Positions 1-11,206 of a stretch of DNA of 64,000 nucleotides are shown piece after piece (positions within the stretch are counted from its first letter, which is position 1; the number at the start of each line of letters is the position of its first letter). The DNA comes from CAYSFW01 sp050329935 (lineage in GTDB: Bacteria; Pseudomonadota; Gammaproteobacteria; UWMA-0217). The position numbers and the translations under genes were made by a program. The stretch spans positions 1-64,000 of the forward strand of contig JBHJOI010000080.1 in NCBI GenBank assembly GCA_050329935.1, in the 5' to 3' direction. The notes under the pieces are model-generated. The model did no database searches, had not been told where the DNA came from, and worked only from the letters and a program-made list of their open reading frames with translations.

Positions 1-6
1 AAGGAA

Positions 7-888
7 GTGGCTACGGTGACGCGGATTCTGGTCACCGGCGCTACCAGCCTGATCGGACATTACTTGCTCCCGCGTCTCGCGCAGGGCGACGACAGGGTCA
101 TCACGGCGGTTTCGCGGCAAACGCAACCATCAACAGGCAATGTTCGCTGGATTTCCTCGGATATCTCGGCGGCTAAGGATTCCGCGTTACTCGACGAACA
201 GGACGCCCTGCTCCACCTCGCACCGCTGTGGACCCTGCCCGCGTGGCTGGAGCGATCCACCGCGCCCGGCATCCGCCGCGTGATCGCCTTCAGCTCCACC
301 AGCCGGTTCACGAAAACGGCGTCGCGTAGCAGCTACGAGCGCGGCGTGGCTGAGGCGCTGGCCAGCGCCGAGGGCACGGTAGCGGAGTGGGCGGTTTGCC
401 ACGGAGTCGATTGGACCATCTTCCGACCCACCCTCGTTTACGGCGGCGGACGCGACAAAAACATCGCCGCCATCGCCCGATTCATCCAACGGTTTTACTT
501 CTTCCCCGTGGTCGGCGCGGCCACTGGACTGCGCATGCCGGTCCATGCGGACGACCTCGCGGCCGCCTGCCTGCTCGCCTTGAAAAATCCTCGTACGTTC
601 GGGCACGCGTACGATCTGACCGGGGGTGAAACCTTGAGCTACCGCGCGATGGTCGAACGTGTTTTCAATGGGTTGGAAATGAAACCTCGGGTACTGGCCG
701 TACCCAGCGGGATTTTGCGCGCGGCGATACAGGTTGCCACGCTGTTACCCGGCGCGCGCGACTGGACACCGGAAATGGCGGAGCGGATGGCACTTGACCT
801 TGTTTTCGACTGCGCGCCGGCGCGAAAGGATTTCGACTACGCACCACGGCCGTTTCGACCCACGCGGCGCGATTTGGCCAAAGGATAG
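7..888 (+). CDS. Atypical SDR / NAD(P)-dependent epimerase-like protein
   Basis: This 293-residue protein has an N-terminal Rossmann fold with a TGATSLIG nucleotide-binding turn at residues 10-17, a variant of the extended-SDR TGxxGxxG motif. An FRPTLVYG segment near residue 139 matches the sugar-nucleotide epimerase family. The expected YxxxK catalytic pair is incomplete: Tyr110 is present (SSYERGV) but the lysine position is not Lys. It is therefore probably an atypical SDR, perhaps a binding or regulatory protein or a reductase with altered chemistry. The substrate cannot be told from sequence. The start is a GTG at the window edge; a second GTG lies at 16. It points away from the polysaccharide genes and may belong to an operon beginning outside the window. 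Confidence 0.8.
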   Translation: MATVTRILVTGATSLIGHYLLPRLAQGDDRVITAVSRQTQPSTGNVRWISSDISAAKDSALLDEQDALLHLAPLWTLPAWLERSTAPGIRRVIAFSSTSRFTKTASRSSYERGVAEALASAEGTVAEWAVCHGVDWTIFRPTLVYGGGRDKNIAAIARFIQRFYFFPVVGAATGLRMPVHADDLAAACLLALKNPRTFGHAYDLTGGETLSYRAMVERVFNGLEMKPRVLAVPSGILRAAIQVATLLPGARDWTPEMAERMALDLVFDCAPARKDFDYAPRPFRPTRRDLAKG

Positions 889-974
889 CTAACGACGGAT
901 CAAGCCCTACCCAGGGCTGACTTGAGTTGCCGTGAACGTTACCGCAGTCGCAGGCTGTTTCGACCTCGGTTGCC

Positions 975-1316
975 TTAGGCCTCGAAAAGCCCGCCAAGGT
1001 CCACCTCACAAGCGGGCATCGCAGGCAATTTGAGAATCCCCGGATCGGCCAATGAGCGCGATTCGAGGTAGCCTTTTATCGATGGGCGCGTGAACACATG
1101 CAGCCGCGCGGTTTGCAGGTCCACGAGCCAAGACTCCGGAATGCCGTGCCGACCGTACAATGGAATCTTGACGTCACGGTCGGAACCGAGCGTGGAGTCG
1201 GCCACTTCAACGATCAACCGGACATCTTCCGTGCGTGGTAACGTTTTGCGATAGCGCAGAAACGCCGCGGCGCTTATTACGTGATGTTTGAGGGATGCTT
1301 GCGATACTGCCGACAC
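975..1316 (-). pseudogene. Uma2-family (DUF820) endonuclease-like C-terminal fragment
   Basis: The 113 residues match only the C-terminal half of Uma2 proteins, which are usually about 180-200 residues long. Recognisable pieces are RLIVEVADSTLGSDRDVKIP, the following LYGRHGIPESWLVDL, and the terminal acidic stretch. The N-terminal segment that normally carries the first acidic residues of the PD-(D/E)XK-like fold is absent, and the first 25 or so residues do not resemble the family. The DNA upstream (1317-1406) shows no in-frame continuation. I read this as a decayed remnant. Uma2 genes are often scattered and degraded in genomes, and their function is largely unproven. Confidence 0.6.
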
Positions 1317-1406
1317 GAATTATCCGATGCGTCGTGGATGTACGTCTGATCTGAAAAGCATGGCAATCACAGACCTCTGCGGCAAAATTGTCATGCTCGC
1401 GCCGAT

Positions 1407-2489
1407 TCAGCCTGCCACTTGGTAGTACGCGCGGTACCACTCCACAAACCGGCGCACGCCCTCTTCCACCGGCGTGTTCGGCCGATAGCCGACGTCGCGC
1501 TCGAGGTCGGTCGTGTCGGCCCAGGTATCAGGCACGTCACCGGGTTGTAACGGCAACAACTGTTTTTCAGCCTTGCGACCGAGACACTCTTCGAGCACCT
1601 CGATGTAGCGCATCAGTTCAACCTTGTTGCTGTTGCCGATGTTGTACACCCGCCATGGCGCACGACTCGAACCGGGGTCGGGCGATTCGCTATTCCATTC
1701 CGGGTTGCCTTGCGGTACGCGGTCGAGCACGCGCAGCACACCCTCGACGATGTCGTCGATGTAGGTGAAGTCGCGACGGTGCTTGCCGTGGTTGAAAACC
1801 GGAATCGGTTCGCCCGCGAGTATCTTGCGCGTGAACAGAAACAACGCCATGTCCGGGCGTCCCCACGGGCCGTAGACGGTAAAAAACCGCAAACCCGTCG
1901 TCGGCAAACCATAGAGATGCGAGTAGGTGTGCGCCATCAACTCGTTGGCCTTTTTCGACGCGGCATAGAGCGAGAGCGGATGGTCGACGTTGTGGTGAAC
2001 CGAGAACGGCATCTCGGTGTTCGCGCCGTAGACGGAACTCGATGACGCGTACACCAGATGCTTGACGCCGTGATGGCGGCAGCCTTCGAGGACATGCGCG
2101 AAACCGACGATGTTACTGTCGACATACGCGAGCGGGTTTTCGATCGAGTAGCGCACACCGGCTTGCGCGGCGAGGTTGATGACCGCGTCGAAGTGCTCCT
2201 CGGCGAACAGTCGCTCCATGCCCGCTCGATCGGCGATATCGAGCTTCAGGTGGCGAAACGTGCCCGGCCGAGCGTTTAGGCCGTCACCTCCGGCGATCGG
2301 ACTGTGCTCCGCTCGCCCGAGCTCAGCGGAACGATAGGGTTCGAGTCGCTTGAGTCGCGCCAGTTTGACGTTGACGTCGTAGTAATCATTGAGATTATCG
2401 ACCCCGACAACGTCATCACCCCGCTCGACCAACCGCAGCGACACAAAGTGACCGATGAATCCGGCGGCACCGGTGACGAGTACCTTCAT
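1407..2489 (-). CDS. UDP-glucuronate 4-epimerase (NAD-dependent)
   Basis: This extended SDR would interconvert UDP-glucuronate and UDP-galacturonate, directly downstream of UDP-glucose dehydrogenase. TGAAGFIG at residues 6-13 binds NAD, LNDYYDV near 33-39 is typical of the glucuronate epimerase subfamily, and YAASK at 175-179 provides the catalytic Tyr and Lys. RFFTVYGPWGRPDMA around 201-215 is a family signature. The start overlaps the stop of ugd by four bases (ATGA), so the two are translationally coupled. At 360 residues it is longer than most relatives because about 25 extra residues (51-77) sit between the second and third strands of the Rossmann fold. Confidence 0.9.
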   Translation of the reverse strand: MKVLVTGAAGFIGHFVSLRLVERGDDVVGVDNLNDYYDVNVKLARLKRLEPYRSAELGRAEHSPIAGGDGLNARPGTFRHLKLDIADRAGMERLFAEEHFDAVINLAAQAGVRYSIENPLAYVDSNIVGFAHVLEGCRHHGVKHLVYASSSSVYGANTEMPFSVHHNVDHPLSLYAASKKANELMAHTYSHLYGLPTTGLRFFTVYGPWGRPDMALFLFTRKILAGEPIPVFNHGKHRRDFTYIDDIVEGVLRVLDRVPQGNPEWNSESPDPGSSRAPWRVYNIGNSNKVELMRYIEVLEECLGRKAEKQLLPLQPGDVPDTWADTTDLERDVGYRPNTPVEEGVRRFVEWYRAYYQVAG

Positions 2490-3820
2490 GCCGCGCGATC
2501 TCCACGACCAATCGCATAGTAGGTCATGCCGTATTCGCGCACGGTCACCGGGTCGTACAGATTTCGACCGTCGAAAATCACAGGTTCCTTCAACAGGTTC
2601 TTCACCTTCTCGAAATCCGGGCTACGGAAGATCTTCCATTCGGTGCAGATCGCCAACGCATCGGCACCTTCGAGTGCCAGGTCGGGATGGGTGATCAGCG
2701 CGAGGTCGGCGCGATCGCCGTAGATTCGGCGCGTTTCCTCCAGCGCCTCTGGATCGTAGGCTTGCACCCGGGCGCCCGCGGCCCACAAGGCCTCCATCAA
2801 CACCCGGCTCGGCGCCTCGCGCATGTCGTCGGTGTTCGGTTTGAAGGCAAGGCCCCACAGCGCGATCGTACGCCCCTTGAGGTCGCCGCGGAAATGTTGC
2901 TGAATCTTTCGGAACAACACCTGCTTCTGGTCGTCGTTTCGCTCCTCCACCGCGGCGAGCAAGCGGGCATCGAAGCCGATCTCGCGCGCGGTCCGCTCAA
3001 GCGCCTTGACGTCTTTCGGGAAGCACGAGCCACCGTAACCGCATCCGGGGTAGATGAACTGGAACCCGATCCGCGGGTCGGAGCCAATGCCAACGCGGAC
3101 TTGCTCGATGTCGGCGCCCAAGCGCTCGGCCATCTGCGAGAGCTCGTTCATGAAGCTGATCTTGGTCGCGAGCATCGCGTTGGCGGCATACTTGGTCAGC
3201 TCCGCCGAACGGATGTCCATGACGATCAGTTTTTGGTGACTGCGGCTGAACGGCCCGTAAAGCTCGCGCATGCGCCGGGTGGCATAGTCGTCGTCGGTGC
3301 CAATCACGATCCGATCGGGCTTCATGAAGTCTTCGATCGCCGCGCCTTCTTTCAAGAACTCGGGATTGGAGACGACGTGATACGGCAGTTCAACTCCACG
3401 GCTCGCAAGCGTTTCTGCGACCTTGGCGCGCACCTTGTCGCCGGTGCCGACCGGCACGGTGGACTTATCGACAATGATCTTGCGCGAATTCATATGAGTG
3501 CCGATCGTCTTCGCGACCTCGAGCACGTAGCGCAGGTCCGCCGAGCCATCTTCATCCGGAGGGGTGCCGACCGCGATGAACTGCATTTCGGCATGCGCGA
3601 CCGCACGGGCCATGTCGGTGGTGAAATCGATCTTGCCGAAGCTCCGGGCGCGTTCGATGACCTGCTTCAAGCCCGGCTCGTAGATGGGCAGTATGCCTTC
3701 CTTGAGTTTCTGGATCTTGTTCTCGTCGACATCGACGCAGAGCACGTCGTTACCGACATCCGCCAAACACGCGCCGGTGACCAGGCCCACGTAGCCAGAA
3801 CCGTAAATCGCAACTTTCAT
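2486..3820 (-). CDS. ugd: UDP-glucose 6-dehydrogenase
   Basis: The enzyme oxidises UDP-glucose to UDP-glucuronate in two NAD-dependent steps. The 444-residue length is normal. GSGYVGLVTG at residues 7-16 is the NAD-binding turn, and GGSCFPKD near 263-270 carries the catalytic cysteine (Cys266). SNPEFLKEGAAIEDF at 151-165 and the C-terminal GLAFKPNTDDMREAPS segment match the family. It is followed without a gap by the UDP-glucuronate epimerase and preceded, after 175 bp, by rfbB, so it probably belongs to the same polysaccharide-precursor block. The product could feed capsule or LPS uronic acids. Confidence 0.96.
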   Translation of the reverse strand: MKVAIYGSGYVGLVTGACLADVGNDVLCVDVDENKIQKLKEGILPIYEPGLKQVIERARSFGKIDFTTDMARAVAHAEMQFIAVGTPPDEDGSADLRYVLEVAKTIGTHMNSRKIIVDKSTVPVGTGDKVRAKVAETLASRGVELPYHVVSNPEFLKEGAAIEDFMKPDRIVIGTDDDYATRRMRELYGPFSRSHQKLIVMDIRSAELTKYAANAMLATKISFMNELSQMAERLGADIEQVRVGIGSDPRIGFQFIYPGCGYGGSCFPKDVKALERTAREIGFDARLLAAVEERNDDQKQVLFRKIQQHFRGDLKGRTIALWGLAFKPNTDDMREAPSRVLMEALWAAGARVQAYDPEALEETRRIYGDRADLALITHPDLALEGADALAICTEWKIFRSPDFEKVKNLLKEPVIFDGRNLYDPVTVREYGMTYYAIGRGDRAA

Positions 3821-3995
3821 CGTCCAATCGCTCCAAAATAATCCCTGTTCGAGATGCCGCGAATTCTACCCGATCCCGCCGGGCTTGCGCGTGGCAAGGT
3901 TTCAGCGAAATCCTTGGGTTTTGTGAACCCGTACCCACAAACGGCAAAAGGCCCGCGTGGGGCCTCTTGCGTCGGAATTGCTCCTCAACCGCGGG

Positions 3996-5111
3996 CTAGG
4001 ACGCCTTACGCTCAGCGTAGTTGAGATCGATCCAGTCCTTGTAGCTGCCATCCATCACCGCGCGCCACCAAGCCTCCTGGTCAAGGTACCACGCGAGGGT
4101 CTTGCGGATTCCGGTCTCGAATGTCTCGTCGGGCTTGTAGCCCAATTCCCGCTCGCTCTTGGTGGCGTCGATCGCGTAACGCTGATCGTGGCCCGGACGA
4201 TCCTTGACGAAGGTTATCAGCGACCGGGCGGACGCGCCGCGCGCCGCCGGCGCCTCGGGGAAGCGTCGCGCAAGACTCGGATCGTGACTGAACGCCTCGT
4301 CGAGCAGATCGCACAGCAGATTGACGATGTCGATATTCTGCCACTCGTTCCAACCGCCAATGTTATAGGTCTCGCCGATTTGGCCGCGCTCCAGGATCAA
4401 CTCGATACCGCGCGCGTGGTCGTCCACATAGAGCCAATCGCGAATATTGGTGCCGTCGCCGTATATCGGCAGCGGCTTGCCATGCAAAATATTGATCAAA
4501 ATCAACGGGATCAGCTTTTCCGGAAACTGGAACGGGCCATAGTTGTTCGAGCAATTGCTCGTCGTGACCTCGAGCCCGTAGGTATGGTGATAGGCCCGCA
4601 CCAAGTGATCCGACGCGGCCTTGCTCGCCGAATAGGGCGAATTCGGTGCATACGGCGTGGCTTCGCTGAACGGCGGATCGCCGCGCTCCAGCGATCCATA
4701 CACCTCGTCGGTCGAGACGTGATGGAACCGATGCGGCAGCTCGCCATTCGGGCCGTTCAGCCAGACCGCGCGCGCCGCCTTGAGCAGACTATGGGTTCCG
4801 GTCACATTGGTATCGATAAACGCGTCCGGCCCGGTGATCGAGCGGTCGACATGGCTTTCGGCGGCGAAATGTACCAGCGTGTCGATGTGCTCTTCGCGCA
4901 GCAGACGTTCGACCAACGCCTGATCGCGAATATCGCCGTGTACGAACCGGAACCGCGGTTGCGCCTGCGCTTCGGCCAGACTCGCGAGGTTGCCCGCGTA
5001 GGTCAGCGCGTCGAGGCCGACAACCCGGTCGCCCGGATGTCGCGCCAACCAGTAGTAAACAAAGTTCGCTCCGATAAATCCGGCCGCGCCGGTCACCAGT
5101 AAATTCGCCAT
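3996..5111 (-). CDS. rfbB: dTDP-glucose 4,6-dehydratase
   Basis: This is the second step of dTDP-L-rhamnose synthesis, forming dTDP-4-keto-6-deoxyglucose. TGAAGFIG at residues 7-14 binds NAD; the TDE triad at 134-136 (STDEVYGS) and YSASK at 160-164 supply the catalytic residues. SNCSNNYGPFQFPEKLIPL is a family hallmark. The 371-residue length is slightly above the usual 350 or so, mainly through a loop around residues 115-125 and another around 258-270 (RRFPEAPAARGASA). The ATG abuts the rfbD stop with no spacer, so expression is coupled. Confidence 0.96.
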   Translation of the reverse strand: MANLLVTGAAGFIGANFVYYWLARHPGDRVVGLDALTYAGNLASLAEAQAQPRFRFVHGDIRDQALVERLLREEHIDTLVHFAAESHVDRSITGPDAFIDTNVTGTHSLLKAARAVWLNGPNGELPHRFHHVSTDEVYGSLERGDPPFSEATPYAPNSPYSASKAASDHLVRAYHHTYGLEVTTSNCSNNYGPFQFPEKLIPLILINILHGKPLPIYGDGTNIRDWLYVDDHARGIELILERGQIGETYNIGGWNEWQNIDIVNLLCDLLDEAFSHDPSLARRFPEAPAARGASARSLITFVKDRPGHDQRYAIDATKSERELGYKPDETFETGIRKTLAWYLDQEAWWRAVMDGSYKDWIDLNYAERKAS

Positions 5112-5972
5112 CTATAAATACTCCTGCAACATGTTCCGCAGCGCATCGCGCCAATATAAACCCGGGTAGTCGATCGCGGCACGCAGACTATCCTTGTCCA
5201 ACACGCTGTAATGCGGGCGCCGCGCCGGCAGCGGATAGGCCTCGCTCGGTATCGGCTCGATGCGCACCGGGCGGTCGAACAGACCGTTGGCCAGGCCGAG
5301 CTCAAGGATCGCCTGGGCGAAGTCGTACCAACTCGCGACGCCGGCATCGGTCCAGTGATAGATGCCGCGCAGGTCCGCGCGCATCGTTCGGTACAGCACT
5401 CGTGCCAGTTCCGCCGCACACGTCGGCGTGCCCACTTGATCGACCACGACGCGCAGCACGTCACGTTCGTGCATCAGCTTGATCATGGTCTTGACAAAGT
5501 TGCGCCCGTGGGTGGAATACACCCACGCGGTGCGAATCAGCAACGTATCGTCGCCAAGGATGCGTTGAACCTCCCGCTCGCCATCAAGCTTGGTGCGGCC
5601 GTAAACACTCAGCGGATTCGCCGGATCGTTGGGCTGGTAGGGATGCCCCTGGCGGCCATCGAAGATAAAATCCGTCGAGACATGCACTAGGCGCGCGCCG
5701 TACAGCTTGGCTGCCTTCGCGAGATTAGCCGCCCCTTCGACGTTGATCAGTCGAGCTTCCTCGGGCTCCGCTTCGGCTTTGTCGACCAGCGAATAGGCGG
5801 CGGCGTTGACAATCCAGTCCGGCCGTTCGAGGTAGACCCGCTCGAGTACTCGTGCGTAATCAACGATATCGAGCTCCTCACGAGCATAGCCGCGGACGTC
5901 GAAATCGCTGGGGGCGTGTTTGACCAACTCATGACCGAGTTGGCCGCGGGCACCGGTGACCAGAACCTTCAT
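5112..5972 (-). CDS. rfbD: dTDP-4-dehydrorhamnose reductase
   Basis: The protein (286 residues) catalyses the final NADPH-dependent reduction to dTDP-L-rhamnose. It begins with TGARGQLGHEL, the characteristic nucleotide-binding turn of RfbD. HVSTDFIFDG near residues 97-106 and VYGRTKLDGE near 128-137 contain the catalytic Ser/Thr and YxxxK. It lies 12 bp downstream of rfbA and directly abuts rfbB. The epimerase rfbC (dTDP-4-keto-6-deoxyglucose 3,5-epimerase), needed between RfbB and RfbD, is not present in this window. Confidence 0.95.
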   Translation of the reverse strand: MKVLVTGARGQLGHELVKHAPSDFDVRGYAREELDIVDYARVLERVYLERPDWIVNAAAYSLVDKAEAEPEEARLINVEGAANLAKAAKLYGARLVHVSTDFIFDGRQGHPYQPNDPANPLSVYGRTKLDGEREVQRILGDDTLLIRTAWVYSTHGRNFVKTMIKLMHERDVLRVVVDQVGTPTCAAELARVLYRTMRADLRGIYHWTDAGVASWYDFAQAILELGLANGLFDRPVRIEPIPSEAYPLPARRPHYSVLDKDSLRAAIDYPGLYWRDALRNMLQEYL

Positions 5973-5984
5973 TGGGCGACCCGC

Positions 5985-6857
5985 TCAGCCCAGGAGGTTC
6001 AACAGATACGCCCCGTAACCGCTCTTGCGAAGCGGCTCGGCGACGGCGCGCAAACCTTCCTTGTCGATAAAGCCCTGGCGAAACGCAATTTCCTCCGGGC
6101 AGGCGATCTTTAGACCCTGCCGTTCCTCCACCACCCGGATGAAGTTCGCGGCGTCGAGCAAGGACGCCATCGTACCGGTGTCGAGCCAAGCCGTGCCGCG
6201 ACTCAGACGCTCGACATTCAAGCCACCGCGCGTGAGATAAACATTGTTAACGTCGGTGATCTCCAGTTCGCCGCGTGGCGACGGCTTGATCGATTTCGCG
6301 ACCTCCACCACGTCGTTGTCGTAGAAATAAAGCCCCGTCACCGCGTAGTTGGACTTGGGATTGGATGGCTTCTCCTCGATGCTGGTCGCGCGCCCCGCCT
6401 CATCGAAGGCGACCACGCCGTAGCGCTCGGGGTCGTTGACCCAGTAGCCGAACACCGTCGCACCCGCGTCGCGCGCGTTCGCATGTTGGAGGCGTTTCGC
6501 GAGCCCTTCGGCATAAAAAATGTTATCGCCCAATATCAACGCCGCCGCCGCGTTGCCGATGAACTGCTCGCCGATGATGAACGCCTGCGCGAGGCCATCC
6601 GGGCTCGGCTGCACCGCATATTCAAGATTGATGCCCCAACGTGAGCCGTCACCGAGCAGGCGTTGAAACGCCTCGGAATCCTGCGGCGTTGTGATGATCA
6701 GAATGTCCTTCAACCCCGCCAGCATCAGAGTTGACAAGGGATAGTAGATCATCGGCTTGTCGTACACCGGCATCAACTGTTTACTCACCGAGATCGTCAG
6801 CGGATACAGTCGGGTACCGGATCCACCGGCGAGAATGATGCCTTTGCGTTGCGGCAT
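5985..6857 (-). CDS. rfbA: Glucose-1-phosphate thymidylyltransferase
   Basis: The enzyme makes dTDP-glucose from dTTP and glucose-1-phosphate. The first 30 residues contain GIILAGGSGTRLYPLT, the nucleotidyltransferase signature, followed by SKQLMPVYDKPMIYYPLS. EYAVQPSPDGLAQAF near 79-93 and WLDTGTMASLLDAANF near 224-239 are also family blocks. The length (290) is standard. It is the first gene of the rfbA-rfbD-rfbB-ugd-epimerase run on the minus strand. Glucose-1-phosphate could come from the phosphoglucomutase at 27 kb. Confidence 0.97.
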   Translation of the reverse strand: MPQRKGIILAGGSGTRLYPLTISVSKQLMPVYDKPMIYYPLSTLMLAGLKDILIITTPQDSEAFQRLLGDGSRWGINLEYAVQPSPDGLAQAFIIGEQFIGNAAAALILGDNIFYAEGLAKRLQHANARDAGATVFGYWVNDPERYGVVAFDEAGRATSIEEKPSNPKSNYAVTGLYFYDNDVVEVAKSIKPSPRGELEITDVNNVYLTRGGLNVERLSRGTAWLDTGTMASLLDAANFIRVVEERQGLKIACPEEIAFRQGFIDKEGLRAVAEPLRKSGYGAYLLNLLG

Positions 6858-7185
6858 GTGATGGGTCCTGTCGGGTAATAAAGGGGCGCTGTTGGAACCG
6901 CGATCAGTTTCGCGATCTCGAAGGTGACTTATCCCAAAAAACGGGTGTCATTGTCGAGTAACGCCGCGCTATTTTGAAGCACACAGACTACGATGCGCGC
7001 GGAACTGTGAAGGAGTTCGCGTGAGATCGCAATTGCGGCGAACCGGGTGCGGCTCGTTGAAGTGCTGGGTGAAGGCGCGACTCGTTCGCACCGATCTTCA
7101 CCTCCGAGGCGTTGACCTTGTCCTTGCGCCCGCGCTTGGTCTGCCCGAACTAGCAGACCCCTTCCCAGGTTACGGAAGCTATTTT
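6858..7185. other. Intergenic region between ssb and rfbA
   Basis: This 328-bp stretch has no convincing gene. It holds one clear stem-loop, GGTCTGC (7138-7144) pairing with GCAGACC (7153-7159) around an 8-base loop, just past the ssb stop; without a T-run it is only a weak terminator candidate. The promoter of the rfb block should lie in the left half, but I see no good -35/-10 pair. Short open frames here look random. Confidence 0.5.
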
Positions 7186-7695
7186 CTAAAACGGAATATC
7201 ATCATCAAAATCATCGGCCATCGGTTCGCGCGCGGCGGGCTTGCGTGGTGCTTGCGCCGGCGGCGGATTGCTGCTCCGTTGCGGTGGGTCGTACATCGGC
7301 GCCGAATCGTAGTCGTCGCCTCCTCCACTCGGCATGCCTCCACCGCCGGCGCCGGCGCGACCACCTAGCATCTGCATCTCGTTGCCGACGATTTCGGTGG
7401 TGTAGCGGTCCTGACCGCTCTGATCCTGCCATTTTCGGGTGGTGAGTTTGCCCTCGATATAAACCTGTTGGCCTTTGCGCAGGTAGTCGCGCGCCACTTC
7501 CGCCAGCCGGTTATACATCACGACGCGATGCCATTCGGTGCGCTCCTGGGCTTCGCCGGTGGTGCGGTCGCGCCAGCTTTCGCTGGTGGCGATCCGCAGA
7601 TTGGCGACGACCCCCCCGCTGGTGGGCATCTGCCGTACCTCGGGGTCCGCGCCGAGGTTGCCAACCAGGATTACTTTGTTGATTCCTCTTGCCAT
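7186..7695 (-). CDS. ssb: Single-stranded DNA-binding protein
   Basis: The N-terminal 110 residues form the SSB OB-fold (MARGINKVILVGNLGADPEV, then WRDRTTGEAQERTEWHRVV). A glycine- and proline-rich linker follows, ending in the acidic tip DDFDDDIPF, which recruits partner proteins. The 169-residue length fits proteobacterial SSB. It stands alone, divergent from uvrA across 312 bp, an arrangement common in Gammaproteobacteria. SSB protects single-stranded DNA in replication, recombination and repair. Confidence 0.97.
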   Translation of the reverse strand: MARGINKVILVGNLGADPEVRQMPTSGGVVANLRIATSESWRDRTTGEAQERTEWHRVVMYNRLAEVARDYLRKGQQVYIEGKLTTRKWQDQSGQDRYTTEIVGNEMQMLGGRAGAGGGGMPSGGGDDYDSAPMYDPPQRSSNPPPAQAPRKPAAREPMADDFDDDIPF

Positions 7696-8007
7696 GACTG
7701 TTTACCTTTCTGATGATGAGTGGCGCCGGTCCGACCGGTCGCGGTCGTCAAACGCGTTCGCGGTAGGGAGACATTTTCTAGCTTACGTCCTTTGCCGTGC
7801 GAGCAATGCCTGCGGCGGCAAGCCTCCGTGGCCGCGGCGGTGGTTGGCCGCTGCCACGATCATCGACCTCCGCGATCGAGGCGCTGCGTTGCGATCCGGG
7901 TCCACGCGGCGCGTCACAGCGCTGCGTCGGTTTGCATGAGCCGTGTATATTAGCAACTCCGTGACCTTTCGCGCATTATCGCACGCTCACCCGACTCCGG
8001 AATCCGC
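7696..8007. other. Divergent ssb/uvrA control region
   Basis: The 312 bp should hold the promoters of both ssb and uvrA. I searched by eye for a LexA box (CTGT-N8-ACAG type), which would be expected in enteric relatives, and found none. A TATATT hexamer at 7946-7951 could be a -10 for uvrA but has no matching -35. No gene is supported here. Confidence 0.45.
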
Positions 8008-10866
<2,859 letters not shown>

Positions 10867-11206
10867 ACGAATCCTGCGTGACCCCCGTGGCAATCGGTCG
10901 AGTCATCGAGAGGCGCAAGATACCGGTCATCAGGCAGCAGAACCCGATCGCGGGGGAAACGGCCCGGCCCAACGGTTCCGCGATTCAGCGCGGGAAAAAG
11001 GAGCAACACATCCGATTCCTGTTAAACCGCGTGTAATTACACCATCAAGCGGAGGAATTTCGGCGCCAGATCTCATTTGCCATGGTTGTAAACTCGACCG
11101 ATCACTTTAAACTTGCGGATATGTTCATGTGCGCTCTAACCCGTCCTACAAAAATCCGACTACCTCGTTGGGTAGCCGGCCGTATCGACGTGACCAACCA
11201 CCGTTG
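10867..11206. other. Intergenic region upstream of the FHA gene
   Basis: No gene is evident in these 340 bp. A perfect 12-bp palindrome, GTGTAATTACAC, lies at 11031-11042. Downstream is a plausible promoter for the FHA gene: TTGTAA at 11086-11091, a 16-bp spacer and TAAACT at 11108-11113. The palindrome sits about 45 bp upstream of the -35, where an activator could bind. Confidence 0.4.

Noticed and set aside
2687..3841. Long plus-strand frame (384 codons) opposite ugd
   Set aside because: It is antisense to a clear ugd gene and has the composition of a GC-rich shadow.
3957..5102. Plus-strand frame of 381 codons opposite rfbB
   Set aside because: rfbB on the minus strand has all catalytic motifs; this frame matches nothing.
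7021..7368. Plus-strand open frame across the ssb tail and the intergenic region
   Set aside because: It is arginine-rich, has no ribosome-binding site, and half of it is the antisense of ssb.
7696..8007. LexA/SOS box for ssb or uvrA
   Set aside because: No CTGT-N8-ACAG-like site was seen; CTGTTTACC near 7699 lacks the second half.
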